64,000 nt of DNA from CSP1-4 sp963777975 (lineage in GTDB: Bacteria; Chloroflexota; Limnocylindria; Limnocylindrales; CSP1-4). Below, one piece after another: positions 33,150-41,886 of this stretch (the stretch's first letter is position 1; every line of letters starts with the position of its first letter). The DNA is taken from NCBI GenBank assembly GCA_963777975.1, contig CAVZSO010000011.1, positions 186,001 to 250,000 on the forward strand, given 5' to 3'. The notes below the pieces were generated by a model, which saw nothing but the letters and a program-made list of their open reading frames with translations, searched no databases and had not been told where the DNA came from. A program made the position numbers and the translations under genes.

Positions 33150-33969
33150 ATGACCTTCCACGATCGACGCGTGACCCTCAAGAGCGCTGCGCAGATCGAG
33201 CGCATGGCCGTCGCCGGGCGCCTGGTGGCCGACGTCCTGGATGCCGTCGAGGCGGCCATCCGTCCGGGCGTCTCGACGCTCGAGCTCGATACCGTCGCCG
33301 AAGCGATCATCCGGGCTGCCGGCGCCACGCCGTCGTTCATCGGCGTGCCCGGCGCCAAGGGCGCCTTCCGCCACTCGATCTGCGTCTCGATCGACGCCGA
33401 GGTCGTGCACGGCATCCCCTCGGCCAGCGCGCATCGTGCGCGACGGGTCGCTCGTCTCCATCGATGCCGGCGCCATCGTCGACGGCTGGCACGGCGACGG
33501 CGCGCGGACCTTCATCGTCGGGGCCGTTCCCGAACCCGCTGCCCGGCTCGTCGCGGCGGCCCGCGAGGCGATGATGGCGGGCATCGCGGCGGCCGTCCCG
33601 GGCAACCACATCGGCGACATCTCGGCCGCCGTCGAGGACGTCGCCCTGGCGGCCGGGCTGGGCGTCGTGCGGCCGTTCGTCGGTCATGGCATCGGCACCG
33701 AGATGCACGAGGAGCCGCAGGTCCCCAACTACCGCCTGGCATCGCGCGGCCGACGACTCGAGGTCGGCCTCTGCCTGGCCATCGAGCCGATGTTCACGCT
33801 CGGCCGGCACGAGGTGCGGGTCGAGGACGACGGCTGGACCGTACGCACCGTCGACGGCGGGCTGGCGGCCCATTTCGAGCACAGCATGGCCGTCACCGCG
33901 GACGGTCCGCGGATCCTGACCGTCAACCGCGTCACCGACCAGCGCTTGCCGGCGATGGCCGCGACCTGA
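33150..33969 (+). CDS. map: Methionine aminopeptidase type I (interrupted by a +1 frameshift)
   Basis: Removes N-terminal methionine. The first frame gives KSAAQIERMAVAGRLVADVL and CVSIDAEVVHGIPS. One base must be dropped near 33424-33426; the second frame then continues RIVRDGSLVSIDAGAIVDGWHGDGARTF (metal Asp residues). It goes on through VGHGIGTEMHEEPQVPNY and CLAIEPMF to the final Glu-metal motif FEHSMAVT. Restored length about 272 residues. Its end carries the infA promoter. Confidence 0.92.
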
Positions 33970-33975
33970 TACAAT
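33946..33975 (+). promoter_or_regulatory. infA-alpha operon promoter with extended -10
   Basis: TTGCCG (33946-33951), an 18-base spacer and TACAAT (33970-33975), with TG at 33967-33968. It sits inside the last codons of map. The same -10 and discriminator sequence occurs at the str promoter (17064-17083), differing in one base. Confidence 0.75.
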
Positions 33976-33985
33976 CCGCCTTCGT

Positions 33986-34005
33986 GCGCGCAGCATGCTG
34001 CGCGC
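33986..34005 (+). promoter_or_regulatory. 20-base palindrome at the start of the infA leader
   Basis: GCGCGCAGCATGCTGCGCGC is a perfect palindrome starting 10 bases after the -10 box. The 5' end of the transcript would therefore fold as an 8-pair hairpin with a CATG loop. It may stabilise the mRNA or be an operator; no protein partner can be named. Confidence 0.5.
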
Positions 34006-34096
34006 CACATCAGCGCGTTCCGCCGGGCAGGCTACGGCCACCAGGCCGGGATGCGTCCAGGTCCGACGAAACGACAAGAGGAGTCCCGCGCCGCCT

Positions 34097-34315
34097 GTGG
34101 CCAAGAAGGATGCGATCGAAGTGGAAGGTACGGTCGTCGAGCCGTTGCCTAACGCGATGTTCGCCATCGAGCTCGAGAATGGCCACCGGGTCCTGGCCCA
34201 CATCAGCGGCAAGCTCCGCATGAATTTCATCCGCATCCTGCCGGGCGACCGGGTCCGCGTCGAACTCTCGCCGTACGACCTCTCTCGTGGCCGGATCACG
34301 TATCGACTCAAGTAG
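34097..34315 (+). CDS. infA: Translation initiation factor IF-1
   Basis: 72 residues, one OB fold: MAKKDAIEVEGTVVEPLPNAMF, then ELENGHRVLAHISGKLRMNFIRILPGDRV and SPYDLSRGRITYRLK. GTG 34097 gives the family start; AAGAGGAG lies 17 to 24 bases upstream, which is a long spacing. The leader from 33986 carries a hairpin. Confidence 0.96.
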   Translation: MAKKDAIEVEGTVVEPLPNAMFAIELENGHRVLAHISGKLRMNFIRILPGDRVRVELSPYDLSRGRITYRLK

Positions 34316-34325
34316 GGCAGGCATC

Positions 34326-34439
34326 GTGAAGGTCAGAGCGTCCGTCAAGGCACGCTGCGAGCGTTGCAAGGTCATCCGGCGCCACGGCACCGTGATGGTC
34401 ATCTGCAGCAACCCCAAGCACAAGCAGCGGCAGGGCTAG
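34326..34439 (+). CDS. rpmJ: 50S ribosomal protein L36
   Basis: 37 residues with zinc ligands CERC, then C and H: VKVRASVKARCERCKVIRRHG, VICSNPKHKQRQG. GTG start 10 bases after infA. The cysteine-containing form. Too small for many gene callers. Confidence 0.95.
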   Translation: MKVRASVKARCERCKVIRRHGTVMVICSNPKHKQRQG

Positions 34440-34447
34440 GAGGCCGA

Positions 34448-34819
34448 GTGGCAAGGATCGCCGGTGTCGACATCCCGCGCGAGAAGCGCGTGGAGATCGC
34501 CCTCACGTACGTGTACGGGATCGGCCTGCCGACCAGCCAGAAGATCCTGGCCCAGGCCAACGTGAACCCCGACACCCGCGTCCGTGACCTGACCGACGAG
34601 CAGGTGGCCCGCCTGCGCGAGATCATCGACCGCCGCTACAAGGTCGAAGGCGACCTGCGGCGTGAAGTGGCGCTCAACATCAAGCGGCTGCAGGAGATCG
34701 GCTCGTACCGCGGTCTGCGTCACCGCCGCAACCTGCCCGTCCGCGGGCAACGCACCAAGACGAACGCACGGCAGCGCCGCGGTCCCAAGAAGACCGTCGG
34801 CGTCCGCCGCAAGAAGTAG
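34448..34819 (+). CDS. rpsM: 30S ribosomal protein S13
   Basis: 123 residues: ARIAGVDIPREKRVEIALTYVYGIG, VRDLTDEQVARLREIID, and the tail LPVRGQRTKTNARQRRGPKKTVGVRRKK. GTG start after TAGGAGGCCGA. Contacts the 50S head bridge and the P-site tRNA. Confidence 0.97.
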   Translation: MARIAGVDIPREKRVEIALTYVYGIGLPTSQKILAQANVNPDTRVRDLTDEQVARLREIIDRRYKVEGDLRREVALNIKRLQEIGSYRGLRHRRNLPVRGQRTKTNARQRRGPKKTVGVRRKK

Positions 34820-34839
34820 CCAGGAGCGTCTGACCGAGC

Positions 34840-35235
34840 ATGGCGGAACGGAAGCGCGTCGCGAAGACGCGTCGTCGCGAGAAGAAGAACGTGCCGCAGG
34901 GCCACGTCCACATCCAGGCGACCTTCAACAACACCATCATCACCATCACCGACCTGACCGGCGCCACCATCGCCTGGGGCAGCGCCGGCACCGCCGGCTT
35001 CAAGGGCTCGCGCAAGAGCACGCCCTATGCCGCCGCCCAGAGCGCCGATGGTGCAGCCAAACGCGCCATGGAGCACGGCATGCGCCAGGTCGAGGTCTTC
35101 GTCAAGGGCCCCGGCGCCGGCCGCGAACAGGCCGTCCGCTCGCTGCAGGCCGCCGGCCTGGAGGTCACCGCCATCACCGACGTGACGCCCATCCCCCACA
35201 ACGGCTGCCGCCCGCCCAAGCGGCGCAGGGTCTGA
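34840..35235 (+). CDS. rpsK: 30S ribosomal protein S11
   Basis: 131 residues: GHVHIQATFNNTIITITDLTG, KGSRKSTPYAAAQSAD, KGPGAGREQAVRSLQAAGLEV and the end DVTPIPHNGCRPPKRRRV. Complete. Confidence 0.97.
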   Translation: MAERKRVAKTRRREKKNVPQGHVHIQATFNNTIITITDLTGATIAWGSAGTAGFKGSRKSTPYAAAQSADGAAKRAMEHGMRQVEVFVKGPGAGREQAVRSLQAAGLEVTAITDVTPIPHNGCRPPKRRRV

Positions 35236-35239
35236 CGCC

Positions 35240-35866
35240 ATGGCTCGCTACACCGGACCGGTCTGCCGCCTGTGTCGCCGGGAGGGCACCAAGCTCTTCC
35301 TCAAGGGCGCTCGCTGCTACTCCAAGAAGTGCGCCGTCGAGCGTCGCCCGACGCCGCCTGGCCAGCACGGCGTCCGACGCCGCAAGCAATCCGAGTTCGG
35401 CGTCCAGCTGCGCGAGAAGCAGAAGGTCCGCCGCGTCTACAGCGTCCTGGAGCGCCAGTTCCGGACCTACTTCGACGAGGCCGAGTCGCGCCCCGGCGTG
35501 ACCGGCCAGAACCTGCTGACCCTGCTCGAGACGCGTCTCGACAACGTCACCTTCCGGATGGGCTTCGCGTCCAGCCGGGCGCAGGCCAGGCAGCTCGTCA
35601 ACCATGGCCACTTCCTGGTCAACGGCCGCAAGGCCGACGTGGCCAGCTACCGCCTCCGCCCCGGGGACCGCATCGAGGTCCGCGAGCGGAGCCGATCCAC
35701 CGCCACCTTCAAGACCGCGAGCGAGACGCTCCGGACCGCCCAGGTCCCGGAGTGGCTGAGTGTCGAGCCGGACAAGCTGGCCGGCAGCGTGACCGCGCTG
35801 CCGCGCCGCGACCAGATGCCGGCCGAGCTCAACGAGCAGCTCGTGGTCGAGTTCTACTCGAGGTAG
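35240..35866 (+). CDS. rpsD: 30S ribosomal protein S4
   Basis: 208 residues: MARYTGPVCRLCRREGTKLFLKGARC with a four-cysteine zinc knuckle, RRPTPPGQHG, and the S4 RNA-binding domain LDNVTFRMGFASSRAQARQLVNHGHFLVNG. Usually a regulator of the alpha operon; no S4 leader was recognised here. Confidence 0.97.
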   Translation: MARYTGPVCRLCRREGTKLFLKGARCYSKKCAVERRPTPPGQHGVRRRKQSEFGVQLREKQKVRRVYSVLERQFRTYFDEAESRPGVTGQNLLTLLETRLDNVTFRMGFASSRAQARQLVNHGHFLVNGRKADVASYRLRPGDRIEVRERSRSTATFKTASETLRTAQVPEWLSVEPDKLAGSVTALPRRDQMPAELNEQLVVEFYSR

Positions 35867-35874
35867 TCCCGACG

Positions 35875-36870
35875 ATGATCGAACTGGAAAACGCACAGAT
35901 CGAGTCGGTCGGGGATACCGACGCCACGTACGGCAAGTACGAGGCCAGCCCGTTGCCGGCAGGCTACGGCGTGACGCTGGGCAATGCCCTGCGCCGCGTC
36001 CTCCTGTCGTCGCTCGAGGGTGCCGCCGTGACCTCCATCCAGGTCCACGACATCTATCACGAGTTCAGCAGCCTGCCGGGCGTCAAGGAGGACCTGACCC
36101 AGATCGTCCTCAACGTCAAGAAGCTGCGGCTCAAGAGCTACGCCCCGCACCCCGTGCAGCTCAAGCTGGTCAAGTCCGGCGCCGGCGTCGTGACCGCGGC
36201 CGATATCACCGAGAACGCCGACGTCGAGATCGTCAACCCCGAGCAGCACCTCATGGTCCTCGACTCGGGCGACGTGACCATCGAGATCGACCTGACCGTC
36301 GAGCGCGGCGTCGGCTACCTGGCGGCCGAGCGAGCGGAACCGCTGCCCATCGGCGTCATCCCCATCGACGCCATCTTCACGCCCGTGCGCAAGGTCAACT
36401 ACACGGTCGAGAACACCCGCGTCGGCCAGATGACCAACTACGACAAGCTGACCATCGAGGTCGAGACCGACAGCACGATCGCGCCCGAGGAGGCGCTCTC
36501 GCAGGCCGCCGAGATCCTCGTCCACCAGTTCAGCCTGTTCACGACCGCCGGCAAGCCGGTCGCCCTCGACCGCCCCACGGCCGGCGGCCCGGCCATCCCG
36601 GCCAACATGCTGGACATGCCCATCGAGGACCTCGACCTCCCGATGCGCGCCTACAACTCGCTCAAGCGCAACAACATCGTCAAGGTCGGCCAGCTCCTGC
36701 AGCTCAGCGATGACGATCTGCTGCGCATGCGCAACTTCGGCAAGAAGTCGCTCGACGAGATGAAGGAGCGGCTCCGGATGCGCGGCTTCCTGCCGCCCGA
36801 GGACCTCGATCTGGGCAGCCTCGACGACGTGCCCGACGACGACGAGCCCTTCGACGAGGCCGAGGCCTGA
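35875..36870 (+). CDS. rpoA: RNA polymerase alpha subunit
   Basis: 331 residues. NTD: GYGVTLGNALRRVLLSSLEGAAVTSI, LPGVKEDLTQIVLN, NYTVENTRVGQMTNYDKLTIEV. CTD (from about residue 245): LDLPMRAYNSLKRNNIVKVGQLLQL and MRNFGKKSLDEMKERL. An acidic tail follows. ATG eight bases after rpsD, alpha operon order. Confidence 0.97.
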   Translation: MIELENAQIESVGDTDATYGKYEASPLPAGYGVTLGNALRRVLLSSLEGAAVTSIQVHDIYHEFSSLPGVKEDLTQIVLNVKKLRLKSYAPHPVQLKLVKSGAGVVTAADITENADVEIVNPEQHLMVLDSGDVTIEIDLTVERGVGYLAAERAEPLPIGVIPIDAIFTPVRKVNYTVENTRVGQMTNYDKLTIEVETDSTIAPEEALSQAAEILVHQFSLFTTAGKPVALDRPTAGGPAIPANMLDMPIEDLDLPMRAYNSLKRNNIVKVGQLLQLSDDDLLRMRNFGKKSLDEMKERLRMRGFLPPEDLDLGSLDDVPDDDEPFDEAEA

Positions 36871-36871
36871 G

Positions 36872-37225
36872 ATGTCCAACCGCGTCGACGGCCGCAAGCT
36901 CGGCCGCAAGACGGGGCCCCGGCTGGCGCTCTACAAGAACCTGACCGTGGCCATCCTGCGGTATGAGCAGGTCAAGACCACCGAGGCGCGAGCCAAGGAG
37001 GTCCGCGGTCGAGTCGAGCGCATGATCACGCTCGCCAAGGATGGGTCGCTCAGCGCTCGGCGGCGTGTCGTCGCCGAGCTGCCCGACGAGCCGCTCGTCA
37101 TCGACAAGCTCTTCAAAGAGATCGCACCTCGGTATGCCGACCGAACCTCCGGGTACACCCGGCTGGTGCGCATCGGCATCCGCAATGGTGACGCAGCCCC
37201 GATCGTCCAGATCGAGCTCGTCTGA
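36872..37225 (+). CDS. rplQ: 50S ribosomal protein L17
   Basis: 117 residues: GRKLGRKTGPRLALYKNLTVAILRYEQVKTTEARAKEVR, then KLFKEIAPRYADRTSGYTRLVRIGIRNGDAAPIVQIEL. Starts one base after the rpoA stop. Typical. Confidence 0.97.
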   Translation: MSNRVDGRKLGRKTGPRLALYKNLTVAILRYEQVKTTEARAKEVRGRVERMITLAKDGSLSARRRVVAELPDEPLVIDKLFKEIAPRYADRTSGYTRLVRIGIRNGDAAPIVQIELV

Positions 37226-37262
37226 CCGCGGGATGCGAGCGTCCGCCCGAGAGGGCGGTCCC

Positions 37263-38015
37263 GTGCGGTACGCCGCGCGGGTCGAATATGACGGCACGGA
37301 CTTCGCCGGCTTCCAGGCCCAGCCTGGTCGTCGGACGGTCCAGGGAGAGCTCGAGGCAGCGCTGACGCGCCTCTCCGGCGCAGGCCGGGTCCGCGTCGAT
37401 GCTGCCGGACGGACCGATGCCGGGGTCCACGCGACAGGCCAGGTCATCGCCTTCAGCCTTTCGCCAGGGACACCGGCCCGGGAGCTGGCGACAGCGCTGG
37501 ACGCGCTGCTGCCGGCAGATGTCACGGTCCACGCGGTCCGCCGCGTGGCCATCGGGTTCCGCCCACGCTATGCGGCGCGGTATCGGGAGTACCGCTACAC
37601 CGTCTGGAACGGGCCGCGCAGCCCGCTTCGCGAGCGAACGGCGCTCGGGGTGCGGGAACCACTGGACGTCACCGCGATGGCGGAGGCGGCGCAGGCCCTC
37701 GTCGGCCGGCACGACTTCACCAGCTTCGGCGGCGGCCACCGACAACCGATCCGGACCGTGCATTCGATCCGGATCCGCAGGCAGGGACGGACGATCACCA
37801 TCGACGTGGTCGGAGACGCCTTCCTGCGCCAGATGGTCCGGAGCATCGTGGCGGCCCTCATCCGTGTCGGACGGGGAGCGGCCACGAAGGAAGATGTCGC
37901 GGCGGCGCTCGAGTCGCCACGACGGGCGTTCGCAGGCGCCGTCGCCCCGCCCCAGGGGCTCTGCCTGCGACGGGTCGTCCTTGGACGGCCTGCCATCGAC
38001 GAGGAACGGAGATGA
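37263..38015 (+). CDS. truA: tRNA pseudouridine(38-40) synthase TruA
   Basis: 250 residues: ARVEYDGTDFAGFQAQPG, the catalytic aspartate in AAGRTDAGVHATGQV, YREYRYTVWNG, HDFTSFGG and DAFLRQMVRSIVAAL. GTG 37263 preferred, with GAGAGGGCGG before it; ATG 37233 adds ten residues. Overlaps rplM by four bases. Confidence 0.94.
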   Translation: MRYAARVEYDGTDFAGFQAQPGRRTVQGELEAALTRLSGAGRVRVDAAGRTDAGVHATGQVIAFSLSPGTPARELATALDALLPADVTVHAVRRVAIGFRPRYAARYREYRYTVWNGPRSPLRERTALGVREPLDVTAMAEAAQALVGRHDFTSFGGGHRQPIRTVHSIRIRRQGRTITIDVVGDAFLRQMVRSIVAALIRVGRGAATKEDVAAALESPRRAFAGAVAPPQGLCLRRVVLGRPAIDEERR

Positions 38016-38443
38016 CGACGAAGACCTATACACCGCGGGAGAGCGAGATCGAGCGAGCCTGGTTCGTCGTGGACGCGACGGACGAGACGCTCGGACGCCT
38101 CGCGTCGCGCATCGCCCGCATCCTCGAGGGCAAACACAAGCCGACCTTCGCCACGCATCTCGACAGCGGCGACCACGTGGTCGTGATCAACGCCGCCAAG
38201 ATCACCGTGACGCGCGACAAGCGCGAGACGAAGCTCTACATCCGCCACAGCGGCTACCCGCACGGCCTCAAGCAGGAGACGCTCGGCGATCTCCTCGCTC
38301 GTCGGCCCGAGGAGGCCATCCGCCGCGCGGTCAAGGGCATGCTGCCCCACAACCGCCTGGGCGCCCAGCAGCTGCGCAAGCTGAAGATCTACGCCGGGGC
38401 GGAGCATCCGCACCAGGCCCAGCGGCCCGAGCCGCTCGCCTAG
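38012..38443 (+). CDS. rplM: 50S ribosomal protein L13
   Basis: 143 residues: WFVVDATDETLGRLASRIARILEGKHKPTF, GDHVVVINAAKI, IRHSGYPHGLKQETL and KGMLPHNRLGAQQLRKLKIYAGAEHPHQAQRPEPL. ATGA overlap with truA. Confidence 0.97.
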   Translation: MTTKTYTPRESEIERAWFVVDATDETLGRLASRIARILEGKHKPTFATHLDSGDHVVVINAAKITVTRDKRETKLYIRHSGYPHGLKQETLGDLLARRPEEAIRRAVKGMLPHNRLGAQQLRKLKIYAGAEHPHQAQRPEPLA

Positions 38444-38453
38444 GAGCGCCACC

Positions 38454-38852
38454 ATGAGCACCACGTCCAGCTTCTTCTACGGCACCGGTCGCCGCAAGAC
38501 CAGCATCGCCCGCGTTCGACTCCTGGCCGGCGAGGGCGAGGTCGTCGTCAACGGCCGATCGCTCGATGAGCACTTCGGGAACGCCGTCGACCAGGCGGGC
38601 ATCCTGATGCCCTTCCGCGTGACGGGTACCGAGGGCCGCTTCAACGCCATGATCAAGGTCGAGGGTGGCGGCTACCAGGGCCAGGCCGGGGCCATCCGCC
38701 ATGGCATCGCCCGGGCCATCCTGCAGTCCGACCCCGAGGCTCGGCTGCCGCTCCGCCAGGCCGGCTTCCTGAGCCGCGACCCGCGCATGAAGGAGCGCAA
38801 GAAGTACGGCCTGAAGCGCGCACGCAAGGCGCCGCAGTACACCAAGCGCTGA
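38454..38852 (+). CDS. rpsI: 30S ribosomal protein S9
   Basis: 132 residues: FFYGTGRRKTSIARVRLLAGEGEVVVNGRSL, VEGGGYQGQAGAIRHGIARAIL and the end GLKRARKAPQYTKR, the tail that touches P-site tRNA. Ten bases after rplM. Confidence 0.97.
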   Translation: MSTTSSFFYGTGRRKTSIARVRLLAGEGEVVVNGRSLDEHFGNAVDQAGILMPFRVTGTEGRFNAMIKVEGGGYQGQAGAIRHGIARAILQSDPEARLPLRQAGFLSRDPRMKERKKYGLKRARKAPQYTKR

Positions 38853-38875
38853 CGGCTTCGTCGTCAGGCCGCCCG

Positions 38876-39853
38876 ATGTCCGCGGCCGATCCGACGACGT
38901 CGCTCGGTGGCCGTAGCGGCCGGGACCTGTTCTCGGCCGCCGACTTCGATCCCGACGGCTGGCGTCGGCTGCTGGAGCTGGCATCCGCGCTCAAGGCCGA
39001 GTGGCAGGGGACCGGCCGACACGCACACGAGCCCCTTCGGGGCCGCGCCGTGGCGCTCGTCTTCGAGCACCCCTCGCTGCGCACCAGGGTGAGCACCGAG
39101 CTCGCCGTCGGGCAGCTCGGCGGCCAGTCGGTCTACCTCTTCGGCGGCGACGTCGGCATCGGCCGGCGCGAGGCTGCCGACGACATCGGTCGCACGCTGG
39201 GAGCCTGGGTCGCGGCCATCGTGGCGCGGACGCTGCACGACGAGACGCTGCGGGCGCTGGCCGACGGTGCCGCGGTGCCGGTCATCAACGGCCTGACCGA
39301 TCGCGAACACCCCCTGCAGGCGGTCGCCGACGTGCTCACGGTCGTCGAGGCCCTCGGCGGCGTCGCTGGACGCACCGTGACCTTCATCGGTGACGGCAAC
39401 AACGTCGCCGCGTCGCTGGCCATCGCCGTCACCAGCCTCGGCGGCCGGATGCGGCTGGCGACGCCAGACGGCTATGCCCCGCCGGCCGACCTCCTGGCCA
39501 TGGCCGAAGAGCGGGCTCGCGCCACGGGCGGCGCGCTCGAGTGGCTGACCGATCCCACGGCCGCGGTGCGCGGGGCGGACATCCTCTATACCGACGTCTG
39601 GACGTCGATGGGCATGGAGGCGGAGCGCGACCGCCGTCGGATGGACCTCGCCGACTACCGCATCTCCCGGGCGCTCCTCGCCCAGGCGGCACCAGGCTGT
39701 CGGGTGATGCACTGCCTGCCCGCACACCCTGGCGAGGAGATCGAGGCGGAGCTCCTCGAGGCACCGGTCAGCCTCATCGCCCGTCAAGCCGAGAACCGCC
39801 TCCATGCCACGAAGGCGGTCCTGGCCACGCTTCTGGCGTACCCTGAGGCCTGA
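38876..39853 (+). CDS. argF: Ornithine carbamoyltransferase
   Basis: 325 residues; makes citrulline from ornithine and carbamoyl phosphate. Motifs: HPSLRTRVSTE (family STRTR, here SLRTR), HPLQAVADVLTV, FIGDGNNVAASL, DVWTSMGMEAE and HCLPAHPGEEI, then AENRLHATKAVL. The usual HRGEE reads HPGEE, and the second residue of STRTR is Leu. It could also be a related carbamoyltransferase with another acceptor, but DGNNV and SMGME favour ornithine. Unusual neighbour for rpsI; other arg genes are not in this window. Confidence 0.85.
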   Translation: MSAADPTTSLGGRSGRDLFSAADFDPDGWRRLLELASALKAEWQGTGRHAHEPLRGRAVALVFEHPSLRTRVSTELAVGQLGGQSVYLFGGDVGIGRREAADDIGRTLGAWVAAIVARTLHDETLRALADGAAVPVINGLTDREHPLQAVADVLTVVEALGGVAGRTVTFIGDGNNVAASLAIAVTSLGGRMRLATPDGYAPPADLLAMAEERARATGGALEWLTDPTAAVRGADILYTDVWTSMGMEAERDRRRMDLADYRISRALLAQAAPGCRVMHCLPAHPGEEIEAELLEAPVSLIARQAENRLHATKAVLATLLAYPEA

Positions 39854-39872
39854 CCCGAGCGAGAGGGAGCGC

Positions 39873-40822
39873 GTGCCGGATCCGATCTTCGAACGCTACA
39901 AGGAAGCCCTCAAGGCGGGGCACGTGGCCGTCCTGCGCGGCCGCTCCGACGAGGCCATCGCGCACTATCGGGAAGCGGCCGACATCGCGCCGGACCGCCC
40001 GCTGCCGCACACCAGCCTTGGCGGTGTGCTCGTTCGCGAGGGTCGGCTCGACGAGGCGCTGGCGGCCTACGCGCGGGCCCTCGGCCGGGCGCCGCGCGAT
40101 GAGGCCGCCCTGAGCGGTCGTGCCGAGGCCCTGCTGGCCGCCGACCGACCGGCCGAGGCGGCCGAGATCCTCGAGCGGCTGGCCGACGTCCAGGCCAAGA
40201 CCGATCGACGGCCCGAGGCGCTGGCGACGCTCCGTCGTGCGGTGGCCCTCGAGAGCAGCCGGGCCCGGCGCCGACGGATCAAGGAGCTCGAGGCGATCGA
40301 TGCCCCGCCGCGACCGGTCCGGACCCGCATCACCTCCCGGCTGCCCCGTCCGCGCCGACCGGTCGCCGCCGCGGCACCGGCGGCAGCCGAGGCGGCCGAG
40401 GCCGTACCCGCGGAGACGGTGGCATCGCTGCGCCGGCCCCGCCCGACCCGGAGACGCTGCTGGCGACCGCCGACGCCCTGCTCGATGACGATCTGCGCGT
40501 CGAGGCGGCTGAGGCCTACGCTGCGGCCGCCGCCGCCTTCCAGCGCATCGATGAACCGGCCGCCGCCTTCGATGCCTGCCAACGCGGGCTCGAAGCCGCG
40601 CCCGGCTCGGCCATCGTGCACGTCGAGCTGGCCCGGCTCTACCTCGCGCGTGGCTGGCGCGACCGCGCGGCCGACAAGCTGCTGCTGCTCGACCGCCTGA
40701 TGCTCGTCGCGGACGACGAGCCGGGCCACCAGGCGGCCGTCGCGCTGGGCCAGGCGGCGCTCGCCGACGAGCCGCGCATCGCGGCCTGGCTGGCTGCGGC
40801 TGGCGCTGCGGATCGCGGCTGA
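39873..40822 (+). CDS. Tetratricopeptide-repeat protein (interrupted by a -1 frameshift)
   Basis: Not recognised as a named family. The N-terminal half holds TPR-like helix pairs (RSDEAIAHYREAADIAPDRPLPH, EGRLDEALAAYARALGRAPRDE, DRPAEAAEILERLADV). A Pro/Ala/Arg-rich linker follows, then more repeats (RVEAAEAYAAAAAAFQRIDE; WRDRAADKLLLLDRLML). The frame must step back one base at about 40427 (ATCGCTGCG, likely a lost G) to join the halves into about 316 residues. GTG start with GAGAGGGAG before it. Soluble, probably a scaffold protein. Confidence 0.75.
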
Positions 40823-40834
40823 ACGATCGCGCGT

Positions 40835-40853
40835 GACCGCCGTCGAGGCGGTC
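40835..40853 (+). terminator. Hairpin after the TPR gene
   Basis: GACCGCC, loop GTCGA, GGCGGTC: seven perfect pairs, 13 bases after the stop, without a T-run. Possible terminator before the cdaA promoter. Confidence 0.4.
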
Positions 40854-40911
40854 GCCGAGGGTTCCCGCAGCGTCCGGCGAGGCCGTCGTGGCCGGCGCGG
40901 AGGGGACCCTA

Positions 40912-40920
40912 TGCTACGAT
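40912..40920 (+). promoter_or_regulatory. Extended -10 for cdaA
   Basis: TGCTACGAT, with the -10 TACGAT ending only nine bases before the cdaA ATG. No -35 match at 16-19 bases. With no Shine-Dalgarno either, the transcript would be leaderless or nearly so. Confidence 0.5.
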
Positions 40921-40929
40921 CGGTCGACC

Positions 40930-41886
40930 ATGGAACGCCTCCTGGACGCGCTCACCAGTGTCGAGATCGAACCGATCGCGATCGTCGACATCGTCCTCAC
41001 GGCGCTCCTCTTCTACTGGCTCTTCAGCCTCATCCGCGGCACGCGCGCCGTGCGACTCGTGATCGGCGTCATCTCGCTCTACGTGGTCTACGCGGCGGCG
41101 CAGTTCTTCGGGCTCCAGCTCCTCTCGCAGCTCATGCAGACCGGGGCCGTCGTCGGCCTCCTGGCCCTCGTCGTCGTCTTCCAGCCTGAGCTGCGTCGCG
41201 CGCTCGAGCGCATCGGGCGCTTCGGCTCGCTGTCCTGGCTCTGGTCGGGCTCGCAGGGTGAGCTGCACCGGGTCGCAGAGATCGTCGCCCGGGCCGCCGC
41301 CCAGCTCTCGGCCGACCGCGTCGGCGCGCTGATCGTGCTCGAGCGTGAGACGGGCCTCGAGGACATGGCCGAGGGCGGCGTGATGCTCCACGCGGAGCTG
41401 TCGAGCGAGCTCCTGCGTACGATCTTCACGCCGCGATCCGCCCTGCACGACGGGGCGGTGCTGGTGCGTGGCGACCAGGTCGTGGCGGCAGGCATCGTGC
41501 TGCCGCTGGGCGAGACGTCCATCCAGGCCGAGCGCCTGGGCACGCGCCATCGGGCTGCCGTCGGCATCACCGAACAGACCGACGCCGTGGTCGTCGTGGT
41601 CAGCGAGGAGAGCGGCTCGATCGCGCTCGTCGAGCGTGCGCGCATCGTTCGCCAGCTCGACGAGGATCGGCTGCGCTCGGCGCTCGGCGCACTCCTGCAG
41701 CCGGCCGCCGTCCGCAGTCGGGCCGCCCGGGCCAGCGGCGCCCAGGCCGTCCGCGGCATCCGGTCCTTGCGCCCGCCGCGACGCTCGGCGGCCGTCGATG
41801 AGGCCGTGCCGGAGGCGCCGCCGGCCAGCCCGGTGAGCGCTGCGCCCGTCCCCGCCACAGCCGAAGGCGGTAAGCAGGGGACGTGA
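40930..41886 (+). CDS. cdaA: Diadenylate cyclase CdaA (c-di-AMP synthase)
   Basis: Joins two ATP to c-di-AMP. Three hydrophobic segments lie in residues 17-85 (IVDIVLTALLFYWLF; LVIGVISLYVVYAAAQFF; VVGLLALVVVF). The DAC domain follows, with the DGA motif at residues 174-176 and RHR at 206-208, both intact. The last 70 residues are a Pro/Ala/Arg-rich tail. 318 residues. Overlaps cdaR in GTGA style; cdaA-cdaR-glmM is the conserved Gram-positive arrangement, which suggests coupling of c-di-AMP with envelope precursor supply. Confidence 0.95.
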   Translation: MERLLDALTSVEIEPIAIVDIVLTALLFYWLFSLIRGTRAVRLVIGVISLYVVYAAAQFFGLQLLSQLMQTGAVVGLLALVVVFQPELRRALERIGRFGSLSWLWSGSQGELHRVAEIVARAAAQLSADRVGALIVLERETGLEDMAEGGVMLHAELSSELLRTIFTPRSALHDGAVLVRGDQVVAAGIVLPLGETSIQAERLGTRHRAAVGITEQTDAVVVVVSEESGSIALVERARIVRQLDEDRLRSALGALLQPAAVRSRAARASGAQAVRGIRSLRPPRRSAAVDEAVPEAPPASPVSAAPVPATAEGGKQGT

